Shown here in pieces: positions 50,186 through 58,139 of a stretch of DNA of 64,000 bases. Where the stretch lies: the NCBI RefSeq assembly GCF_000025265.1, contig NC_013739.1, positions 3,658,001 through 3,722,000 of the forward strand, read 5' to 3'. Positions within the stretch are counted from its first letter, which is position 1. Each line of letters begins with the position of its first letter. Position numbers and translations under genes: made by a program. The notes beneath the pieces were generated by a model. The model had not been told where the DNA came from and did not search any database. It worked only from the letters and a program-made list of their open reading frames with translations. This DNA is from Conexibacter woesei DSM 14684 (GTDB lineage: Bacteria; Actinomycetota; Thermoleophilia; Solirubrobacterales; Solirubrobacteraceae).

Positions 50186-51817
50186 ATGGCCGCGGCGTCC
50201 TCCCCCTCCCCCGGCGACCTGCCGCCGCGCATAACGGTGGCCCAGGCGCTCGCGCTGCCCGCCGTCCAGCAGGGCCTGCCGGTCGTCGTCGCCGGCGAGC
50301 GCAACCTCGACCGCCCGATCCGCTGGGTCCACGCCGGCGAGGTCTCCTACATCGCCTCGGTGCTGCTCGGCGGCGAGCTGCTGCTGACGACCGGCATGGG
50401 GATCGGCCGCAGACCGGCCGAGCAGCGCCGCTTCGTGCAGGAGCTGGACGAGGCCGGCGCCGCCGCGCTCTGCGTCGAGCTCGGCGGCGCGCTCGACGAC
50501 CTGCCGCCCGCGCTCGTGCGCGAGGCCGAGCAGCGCGGCCTGCCGCTCGTCGCGTTCCGCCGCGACGTCAGGTTCATCCCGGTCACCGAGGCGATCCACA
50601 CCGAGCTGGTCAACAGCCGCTACGCGGTGCTGCAGCGCTGCGACGAGATCCACCGCCGCCTGACCGAGGTCGTGCTCGACGGCGAGGGGATCCCGGAGGT
50701 CCTGCGCGTGCTCGCCGAGACGCTCGCGACGCCGGTCGTGCTGGAGGGCGCGCGCGGCCGCGTGCTCGCGCACGCCGTCCCGGCCGGCGACGCGCGCGGC
50801 GAGGACGCGCTCGACGCGTGGGCCTCCACGCGCGGGCGCGACGCCGCCGGCGGCGCGCCGTGGCGCGCGGGGATCGCGGCGCCCGTCCCGCTCGGCCGCG
50901 GCGCGCCCGGCCGGCTCGTCGTGCTGCCGGTGACCGACCCGCTCGACGAGCTGGCGCGGCTCGTGCTCGACCGCGCCGCCGGCCTCGTCGCGCTGTCGCT
51001 CCAGCGCAGCCGGCAGGAGGAGGAGCTGTTGGCGCGCGAGCGCGGCTCGTTCCTGCTCAGCCTCTCCGGCGGCCGCATCGCGACCGCGGCGGCGCGCCGC
51101 CAGGCGGAGCTGATCGGCTTCGCGCCGGCCTCAGGGCTGCTGCTCGGGCTCGCCGCCGAGACGGCGGCGCCGGTCGAGCCGGCCGAGTGGAGCCTCGTGC
51201 TGCGCGACGCGCAGGTCGAGCTGGAGGGCCGCGGCGCCGCGGCGCTCGTCGGACAGCGCGAGCACCCCGGTCAGCTGCTGGCGCTCGTCGCGCTGCACGA
51301 GCAGGCCGAGCGCGACGCGACCGCCGCGCTGGCGGCGGCGGCGCTGCGGACGGCGGCGACGCGCCGGATCGGCGGCGCCGAGCTGGTCGTCGCGGTCGGC
51401 CGGGCGGCCGGCTGGGACGCGATCGGCAGCGAGCTGCGGTTCGCCGCCGAGGGCGCGGCGAGCGCCGGGCCGCTGCCCGCGGCGGCGTGGTACGACGCGC
51501 GCACGCTGGAGCTGCAGCGACTGCTGTGGCGCTGGCGCGAGGACCGCGAGCTGGCGGCGCTCGTGCAGCGGCGCCTGGGGCCGCTCGTCGCCCACGACCG
51601 CAGACGCAGACACCAGCTGCTGCCGACGCTCGAAGCGCTCTGCGCGCACGGCGGCCACAAGGCCGAGACGGCGCGCGCGCTGCACCTCAACCGGCAGGCG
51701 CTCTACCACCGCCTCGACCGGATCGAGCAGCTGCTCGGCGCCGACCTGTCCGACGCGCAGGAACTGCTGACGCTGCACCTCGCGGTCGAGGCGCGACGCT
51801 ACGTCGAGCGCGACTGA
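50186..51817 (+). CDS. PucR-family transcriptional regulator
   Basis: The 543-residue protein has the PucR N-terminal domain (ITVAQALALPAVQQGLPVVV and IRWVHAGEVSYIASVLLGGE), a central GAF-like/GGDEF-related region, and a C-terminal HTH_30 (HGGHKAETARALHLNRQALY, HRLDRIEQLLG). Relatives sense purines or amino acids; AdeR, a PucR-type activator, controls ald in Bacillus. The divergent ald gene makes the same pairing likely here. Confidence 0.9.
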   Translation: MAAASSPSPGDLPPRITVAQALALPAVQQGLPVVVAGERNLDRPIRWVHAGEVSYIASVLLGGELLLTTGMGIGRRPAEQRRFVQELDEAGAAALCVELGGALDDLPPALVREAEQRGLPLVAFRRDVRFIPVTEAIHTELVNSRYAVLQRCDEIHRRLTEVVLDGEGIPEVLRVLAETLATPVVLEGARGRVLAHAVPAGDARGEDALDAWASTRGRDAAGGAPWRAGIAAPVPLGRGAPGRLVVLPVTDPLDELARLVLDRAAGLVALSLQRSRQEEELLARERGSFLLSLSGGRIATAAARRQAELIGFAPASGLLLGLAAETAAPVEPAEWSLVLRDAQVELEGRGAAALVGQREHPGQLLALVALHEQAERDATAALAAAALRTAATRRIGGAELVVAVGRAAGWDAIGSELRFAAEGAASAGPLPAAAWYDARTLELQRLLWRWREDRELAALVQRRLGPLVAHDRRRRHQLLPTLEALCAHGGHKAETARALHLNRQALYHRLDRIEQLLGADLSDAQELLTLHLAVEARRYVERD

Positions 51818-51869
51818 GCGCCCGTCCGCGGCGCTCGCCCGCGGCCGCGCTCAGTCCGCGCGGTGCCGC

Positions 51870-52277
51870 TCAGCTCGCGCGCGGGGCGCGCACCGCGATC
51901 GTCATGCGCGTGACGGCGCAAAGGCGGTCGGCGTCGTCACGCACCTCGCACTCCCAGATCCACGTTGTCGAACCGCGGTGGATCGCTCTCGCGCTCACGT
52001 TGATGTGGCCCTCGGTGATCGGGCGGATGAAGCTCGTCTGGTTCGACAGGCCCATCGCGTGCATGCCGTCTCTGCTGACGCCGAGGAACGTGCCGAGCGA
52101 GGCGAGCGTCTCCGCGACGCTTGCGTAGACGCCGCCGTGGACGAGGCCGAACGGCTGCAGCAGCTCGGGCTTCACAGGTATGCGAGCGCGCATCTCGCCG
52201 TCGCCGTGCAGCAGCTCCTCGTAGCCGAGGAGCGAATCGAAGCCGCTTTCAGAGGGAGGAAGGGGTCTGAGGCTCAC
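51870..52277 (-). CDS. Hotdog-fold thioesterase, PaaI-like
   Basis: The 135-residue protein has the PaaI thioesterase motif QPFGLVHGGVYASVAETLAS with catalytic Asp/Glu region, then GLSNQTSFIRPITEGHINVS and TTWIWECEVRDDADRLCAVT. It hydrolyses acyl- or aryl-CoA thioesters; the exact substrate is unknown. It starts with GTG at 52277 and is divergent from the membrane hybrid gene with only 29 bp between. Confidence 0.9.
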   Translation of the reverse strand: MSLRPLPPSESGFDSLLGYEELLHGDGEMRARIPVKPELLQPFGLVHGGVYASVAETLASLGTFLGVSRDGMHAMGLSNQTSFIRPITEGHINVSARAIHRGSTTWIWECEVRDDADRLCAVTRMTIAVRAPRAS

Positions 52278-52292
52278 GGCGCGGCACGATAG

Positions 52293-52298
52293 TACGCT
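52293..52298 (+). promoter_or_regulatory. Leaderless -10 hexamer TACGCT
   Basis: TACGCT ends 8 nt before the ATG at 52307; GGCGGAG in the gap could instead act as a weak ribosome-binding site. Confidence 0.4.
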
Positions 52299-52306
52299 TG
52301 GCGGAG

Positions 52307-53422
52307 ATGAGCGCTGCCTTCGAGACGCTTCCCCCTGACCAGCGCGCCGTCCTCCAGCTGATTCTCAAGCAGGGCCGCGGCTACGCCGACCTGTCCGGTC
52401 TGCTCAAGATCGACGAGGCAGCCGTGCGCGCCCGCGCGCACGCCGGACTGGACGCGCTCGTGCCCAACGGCGCCGGCGCCGCGTTGACGCCCGAGCGCCG
52501 CGGCCAGATCGCCGACTACCTGCTCGGTCAGCAGAGCGACGCTGATCGCGCCACGACCGTCCAGCACTTGGAGGACTCTCGCGCCGCCCGCCGCTGGGCC
52601 GGCGCGCTGCACGCCGAGCTCGCGCCGGTCGCGAGCGGCGAGCTGCCCCAGATCCCCGGCGCCGCCCGCAACGGCGCCACGCCCCCGGCGGCCGCTGCCG
52701 CCCCGCCCGCGCCCGCCGACGCGCCCGCTCCCACCGACGTCGCGCCGTCCACGCCGGACGCCGACGCCGGCGACGACACGGACGCCGCCGGCGCCCCCGC
52801 TCCGGAGCCGGCGGCCCCCGCTGCCTCCTCCACCCCTCCGCGCGCGCCCCGCGAGCGCAGCCGCACGACCGCGGGCGGCGGACCGTCCAGGCTCGGCGGG
52901 ATGCTGCTGCTCGGCGGCGTCGCAGTGCTCGTCGCGGTCGTGCTGATCGTCGTGCTGAGCAACGGCGGCGACGATGACGGCGGCTCCGAGACGCCGGCGG
53001 CGCAGACGCAGCAGCAGAGAACGACCGGCGACAGAGCAGGACAGGAGCCGACCGTCCTGCAGCAGGTCAACCTGAACCCGCCGGGCGGCGGCGAATCGCC
53101 CGTCGGCGTCGCCTTCATCATGGTCCAGGACCAGAGACCGGTCGTCGCGGTCCAGGTCCAGAGAATCGAGCCCAACGGCCAGGCCGACATCTACGCCGCC
53201 TGGCTGCGCGCGAGAGGCAGCGGCAGAGCCCGCTTCCTCGGCTACGTGCCCAACCAGGTCGGCAGAGACGGCGCCTTCACGGTCAGCTCGGCGCTGCCGA
53301 GAGACACCGCGCGCTACGACGAGGTGCTCGTCTCGCGCGAGTCGATCACAAGCAGAACGACCCCGAGCGCGCCCGCGCAGGTCGTCCTGCAGGGCACGCT
53401 CAGAGTCAACAGAAACGGCTAG
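52307..53422 (+). CDS. Membrane hybrid: sigma-region-4-like HTH + TM + RskA-like anti-sigma domain
   Basis: The ~371-residue protein starts with a sigma-factor region 4-like segment (ETLPPDQRAVLQLILKQGRG, LLKIDEAAVRARAHAGLDAL). A helical part follows (RRGQIADYLLGQQSDADRAT), then a long Pro/Ala linker, one membrane helix (MLLLGGVAVLVAVVLIVVLS) and an extracytoplasmic domain similar to RskA-type anti-sigma factors (ADIYAAWLRARGSGRARFLG ... LPRDTARYDEVLVSRE). Arg codons switch from CGC before the membrane helix to mostly AGA after it. TACGCT ends 8 nt before the ATG at 52307. No partner sigma gene is adjacent. Confidence 0.78.
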   Translation: MSAAFETLPPDQRAVLQLILKQGRGYADLSGLLKIDEAAVRARAHAGLDALVPNGAGAALTPERRGQIADYLLGQQSDADRATTVQHLEDSRAARRWAGALHAELAPVASGELPQIPGAARNGATPPAAAAAPPAPADAPAPTDVAPSTPDADAGDDTDAAGAPAPEPAAPAASSTPPRAPRERSRTTAGGGPSRLGGMLLLGGVAVLVAVVLIVVLSNGGDDDGGSETPAAQTQQQRTTGDRAGQEPTVLQQVNLNPPGGGESPVGVAFIMVQDQRPVVAVQVQRIEPNGQADIYAAWLRARGSGRARFLGYVPNQVGRDGAFTVSSALPRDTARYDEVLVSRESITSRTTPSAPAQVVLQGTLRVNRNG

Positions 53423-53425
53423 GGC

Positions 53426-53446
53426 GGCGCGGCCCAGGGCCGCGCC
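53426..53446. terminator. Bidirectional hairpin between convergent genes
   Basis: A perfect 9-bp stem (GGCGCGGCC/GGCCGCGCC) with loop CAG lies between the membrane hybrid gene and the first small exported paralogue. Confidence 0.65.
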
Positions 53447-53464
53447 GGCCGTGTCCCGGTCTGC

Positions 53465-54091
<627 letters not shown>

Positions 54092-54139
54092 TCATTTTAG
54101 TGTGGTTCTGCAAGGCGCTGGCGACCGCTGCTGCGATTC

Positions 54140-54154
54140 GTGAAGAGCCTTCAC
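54140..54154. promoter_or_regulatory. Palindrome GTGAAG-AGC-CTTCAC
   Basis: This perfect 6-bp inverted repeat lies in the gap between the tandem paralogues, about 97 nt upstream of paralogue A. It resembles elements at 27045-27056 and 28665-28680. Confidence 0.4.
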
Positions 54155-54167
54155 TATGTCACCTGCG

Positions 54168-54794
<627 letters not shown>

Positions 54795-54818
54795 CTACTT
54801 CTAACCGGTGCGTCGCCG

Positions 54819-55280
54819 CTACTGCCCGGCGGGCGCCGGCGCGACGGCGTCCGCGAGGCCGTCGAGCGCCTCGCCGAGCTGTCGCTTCGCCGCGCCCTTG
54901 AAGAGGAACGGGGCCAGGCGCGACCAGCCGCGCAGGCGCTGGCGCAGCTCGACCGCGATCTCGGTGCTGCCGGAGTCGTCACCGGCCGGCGTGAGCGTGA
55001 AGGTCGTGATCGCCTCGTCGAGCAGCCGCTCGAACGGCGAGCCCTTCAGCTCCTGGGACCACTGCAGCAGCTCTTCCTCCTCACGCGCCAGGATGCGGAA
55101 GTCCGCCCGCACGCCCTTGCCTCTCGCGGTGCCGAGCACCTGCGTGAAGCGGTCGAGGTCGACGCCCTCGATCCGCCGCACGCGCGGCCACCAGCGAGCC
55201 TGGTGGTACGGATCGTTGAGGATCGCCCAGACGTCGGCCGGCGCGGCCGGCAGCGTGCGCCGCAGACGCGTCGTCGGCAC
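54819..55280 (-). CDS. SRPBCC/polyketide cyclase-like protein
   Basis: The 153-residue protein begins VPTTRLRRTLPAAPADVWAI with the SRPBCC start-type helix-grip pattern, followed by NDPYHQARWWPRVRRIEGVD and IAVELRQRLRGWSRLAPFLF. Such proteins bind hydrophobic ligands or act as cyclases/dehydratases; function unknown. The GTG at 55280 overlaps the stop of apt by one base, so it is co-translated. Confidence 0.82.
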   Translation of the reverse strand: MPTTRLRRTLPAAPADVWAILNDPYHQARWWPRVRRIEGVDLDRFTQVLGTARGKGVRADFRILAREEEELLQWSQELKGSPFERLLDEAITTFTLTPAGDDSGSTEIAVELRQRLRGWSRLAPFLFKGAAKRQLGEALDGLADAVAPAPAGQ

Positions 55281-55822
55281 TACGCCGTCTCGCTGTCGTA
55301 GGTCACGAGCGAGCAGACGTCGAACGGCGCGATCCGCTCGCGGCCGCCGAGGAACGCCAGCTCGGCGAGGAAGGCGCAGCCGACGACGTGGCCGCCGAGC
55401 CGCTCGACGAGGTCGCACAGCGCGCGGGCGGTGCCGCCGGTCGCGAGCAGGTCGTCGTGGATCAGCACGTTCGCGCCGTGCCCGATCGCGTCGGCGTGGA
55501 CCTCAAGCGCGTCGACGCCGTACTCGAGGATGTACTCGGCGCTGATCGTCTCGTGCGGGAGCTTGCCGGGCTTGCGCGCCGGCACGAAGCCTGCGCCCAG
55601 CTCGCGCGCCACCGCGGCGCCGAGGATGAAGCCGCGCGCCTCTGCGGCGACGACGAAGTCGACCGCGCGCGGCGCGCCGTACGCGGCCAGCCGCCGCACC
55701 GCCTCCGACAGCGCCGCCGCGTCGAGCAGCAGCGGCGTGATGTCGCGGAAGACGATCCCCGGCCGCGGGTAGTCGGGGATGTCGCGGATGCAGCTGCGCA
55801 GGTCGATCGCGGACCGGCTCAC
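55280..55822 (-). CDS. apt: Adenine phosphoribosyltransferase
   Basis: The 180-residue enzyme makes AMP from adenine and PRPP. It has RDIPDYPRPGIVFRDITPLL, AAEARGFILGAAVAREL, ARKPGKLPHETISAEYILEY and the PRPP loop NVLIHDDLLATGGTARALC. Length and order match Apt. The start is GTG at 55822. Confidence 0.94.
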   Translation of the reverse strand: MSRSAIDLRSCIRDIPDYPRPGIVFRDITPLLLDAAALSEAVRRLAAYGAPRAVDFVVAAEARGFILGAAVARELGAGFVPARKPGKLPHETISAEYILEYGVDALEVHADAIGHGANVLIHDDLLATGGTARALCDLVERLGGHVVGCAFLAELAFLGGRERIAPFDVCSLVTYDSETA

Positions 55823-55832
55823 CGGCGACGCG

Positions 55833-56639
55833 CTATCCGGAGATTCTGCGGAGGTCGCGGATCAGCAGCAGATGCTTGAGGTACGTCGCCACGGCGGCGA
55901 GGTTCTCCAGCGTCTCGACGGCCTCTCTGCGTCGCTCCGGATTCCGCGACCGCAGCGCCGGGGCGAGGATCTGCTGCAACAGCGCCGACTCGCGGTCGGC
56001 GGACGTGCGGAAGACGCGCAGGTTGCGGCCGGCGACGCCGTACCTCGCCAGCTCGGTGACGGCGCGGACGATCTCGCGATCGGTCTCGTCGTAGTAGCGC
56101 ACGCCGGCGCGCTGCTCGCCGCGGATCACGCCGAAGTCCTCCAGCTCCAGCACGAGCTTCGGATCGGCGCCCGTCTCCTCGACGACGTCGTCGAGCGAGT
56201 ACGTCGCCCCCGGCCCTCTGACGGCGACCGCCGCGCGGCGCAGGTGGCGCACGTCGGGTCTCGCCGGACCAGGCGCGACGTCGCTGTCGGAGCGCCCGCC
56301 GGCAAGCTCCTGGCGGATCACTCTGAGCGGCAGGAACTCGTCGCGCTGGAGCCGCAGGATCGTCCGCAGGCGCTGCACGTCCGACTGCGTGTAGACGCGG
56401 TAGCCGCCCTGCGTCCGCCGCGGCGTCAGCAGCTTCTGATCCTCCAGGTAGCGGATCTTGGAGATCGAGATGTCCGGGAACTCCTGCTTCAACGCCTTGC
56501 AGACCGCGCCGATCGTCAGCGCCTTCTGGCGCGCAGGCTTGGCCGCCGGCTCCTCGACCGCCGGCGCGGTCGGGTCGGGCCCGTCGGCGGCCGCGGCGGG
56601 CTCGACGGGTTGGGGGATCTCGGAGGCAGCCATCGTCAT
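55833..56639 (-). CDS. MerR-family regulator, FtsR-like
   Basis: The 268-residue protein has an acidic Pro/Ala N-terminus, a MerR helix-turn-helix (LTIGAVCKALKQEFPDISIS, KIRYLEDQKLLTPRRTQGGY), and a second MerR-like C-terminal region (YSLDDVVEETGADPKLVLEL, RAGVRYYDETDREIVRAV). It matches the actinobacterial regulator group Rv1828/FtsR, which controls ftsZ in Corynebacterium and lies beside garA in mycobacteria. Its ATG overlaps the FHA gene stop (ATGA). Confidence 0.87.
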   Translation of the reverse strand: MTMAASEIPQPVEPAAAADGPDPTAPAVEEPAAKPARQKALTIGAVCKALKQEFPDISISKIRYLEDQKLLTPRRTQGGYRVYTQSDVQRLRTILRLQRDEFLPLRVIRQELAGGRSDSDVAPGPARPDVRHLRRAAVAVRGPGATYSLDDVVEETGADPKLVLELEDFGVIRGEQRAGVRYYDETDREIVRAVTELARYGVAGRNLRVFRTSADRESALLQQILAPALRSRNPERRREAVETLENLAAVATYLKHLLLIRDLRRISG

Positions 56640-57103
56640 CGTGAGAGATACGCCAGCTTGTACTTGCCCACCTGCAACTCGTCTCCGTCTTCGAGCTGGT
56701 GCGACTCGATCCGCGTCCGGTTCACGTACGTGCCGTTGAGCGAGCCGCAGTCGTCGAGGTACCAGTCCGGCCCGCGCCGCACCAGCAGCGCGTGGTCGCG
56801 CGAGACGGTCACGTCGTCGAGGAAGATGTCGCTGTCAGGCCGCCGGCCGATCGTCATCCGCTCGCCGTCGATCACGAACGACTCGCCGGTGCGCCCGCCA
56901 CCGGAGCGGATCACGAGCGCTGCGCCGCGTGCGACGACGTCCTCCAGCTCGACCGGCTCGATCTCGCCGGTCTCGCCGATCCGGTACGTCGCGGTCGTGT
57001 CGTTGGCCGCCGGCTCGGAGGTCGCCAGGAACGCACCGCAGCGCTGGCAGTAGTTCGCTCCGACCGCGTTGGCGAAGCCGCATTCGGGACAGTGAAGCGC
57101 CAC
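56636..57103 (-). CDS. FHA-domain protein, GarA-like, with N-terminal zinc ribbon
   Basis: The 155-residue protein has a four-cysteine zinc ribbon (HCPECGFANAVGANYCQRCG), a linker with NDTTATYRIGE, and a C-terminal FHA domain (MTIGRRPDSDIFLDDVTVSR, DHALLVRRG, SLNGTYVNRTRIES). The TTATYR segment resembles the phosphorylated ETTSVFR motif of mycobacterial GarA, which controls glutamate metabolism. The zinc ribbon differs from GarA. It starts with GTG at 57103. Confidence 0.87.
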   Translation of the reverse strand: MALHCPECGFANAVGANYCQRCGAFLATSEPAANDTTATYRIGETGEIEPVELEDVVARGAALVIRSGGGRTGESFVIDGERMTIGRRPDSDIFLDDVTVSRDHALLVRRGPDWYLDDCGSLNGTYVNRTRIESHQLEDGDELQVGKYKLAYLSR

Positions 57104-57119
57104 GCGCCGCTCCCGCTAC

Positions 57120-57374
57120 CTAGTTCGGCTCTCCGCCCGGCACGCGGCCGGACAGGATGTCCGTCAGCTTCTCGACGTCGGAGCCCGAGATCACGTCTTC
57201 GCCGCCCTCGTGCCTCTTGCGCAGGCGGTTGACCAGCTCCGCCCGCAGGATGTCGATCTTGCCGTGCAGGATGCGCCGCTTGTAGGAGACCTCGATCTCC
57301 TCCTCGGTCATCTGCTGGATCAGATCCTTCAGCTCCTGGTCCGTCAGAGAGCCGAGGTCGGGGAAGGTGTCCAT
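57120..57374 (-). CDS. RsiG-like protein with c-di-GMP signature helix
   Basis: The 84-residue protein is a helical hairpin with E26-x3-S30-x2-R33-x3-H37-x3-D41 (EIEVSYKRRILHGKID), matching the RsiG c-di-GMP motif E(x)3S(x)2R(x)3Q(x)3D except that Q is H. Streptomyces RsiG is an anti-sigma factor for WhiG carrying two copies; single-copy dimeric relatives are known. I use the ATG at 57374; an ATG at 57416 is possible. It is 16 nt before the GarA-like gene. Confidence 0.75.
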   Translation of the reverse strand: MDTFPDLGSLTDQELKDLIQQMTEEEIEVSYKRRILHGKIDILRAELVNRLRKRHEGGEDVISGSDVEKLTDILSGRVPGGEPN

Positions 57375-57461
57375 CACTTGTGGTGCTCCGTTCCGGTGCG
57401 CGCTGGGGCGATCCATCCACTATACCGGCCATCTGACCGGGGCTCAAGCTTAGCTTGAGGG

Positions 57462-58139
57462 TCAGCTCTCGGCTTCGCGGGCGCGCAGTTGCGCCAAACC
57501 GCTGCGGAGGTAGAGCGCCGTCGCCGCCAGCGCGAGCGCCAGGCCGACGTACAGCAGCACCTCACCGAGCGTCTGCAGCCCGCACATCGGGAAGAAGAGG
57601 CCGCCCATCACCGGCGCGACGGCGAGCCGTCCCGGCCAGTTGATCGCGAGGTCGATCCCGTGCCGCAGCCCCCACTGCGCGATCCCCAGCATCGCGACCT
57701 CGCGCGCGACCAGGAGCGCGAGCGCCCAGCGCGGCAGCAGCTCGAAGTTCCAGCAGACGACCACGCCCGAGATCACCAGCAGGCGATCGGTGATCGGGTC
57801 CATCAGCGCGCCCAAGCGCGAGTACTGGCGCGTGACGCGCGCGGCGATCCCGTCGGCGTAGTCGCCCCAGCCGATCACGGCGAAGAGGATCGCCGGCGCC
57901 GCCCCGACGCCGTCGTCGCTGGAGAACGCGACGACGAGGAAGACCGGGATCAGCGCGAGCCGCACGAAGCCGATCGCGTTCGGGATCGTCCACGGGTTCA
58001 GCGGCGCCCCCGCGACCGTCGCCGGCTGCGGCGGCCCCGAGCGGTCAAGGCCCGAGAGGCGCTTGAACGTCAGCTTCTGGCGCGGCGGCGGCGCATCTCC
58101 GCCGCCGTCCTTCGGCGGTTCTACGGGAGTGTCCGCCAC
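57462..58139 (-). CDS. pgsA: CDP-alcohol phosphatidyltransferase (PgsA-like)
   Basis: The 225-residue membrane enzyme has the CDP-alcohol motif DYADGIAARVTRQYSRLG then ALMDPITD, i.e. D-x2-DG-x2-AR-x8-G-x3-D-x3-D. About six helices follow. The likely product is phosphatidylglycerol phosphate or a related phospholipid. The GTG at 58139 overlaps proS by 19 nt. The first ~45 residues are polar and low-complexity. Confidence 0.87.
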   Translation of the reverse strand: MADTPVEPPKDGGGDAPPPRQKLTFKRLSGLDRSGPPQPATVAGAPLNPWTIPNAIGFVRLALIPVFLVVAFSSDDGVGAAPAILFAVIGWGDYADGIAARVTRQYSRLGALMDPITDRLLVISGVVVCWNFELLPRWALALLVAREVAMLGIAQWGLRHGIDLAINWPGRLAVAPVMGGLFFPMCGLQTLGEVLLYVGLALALAATALYLRSGLAQLRAREAES

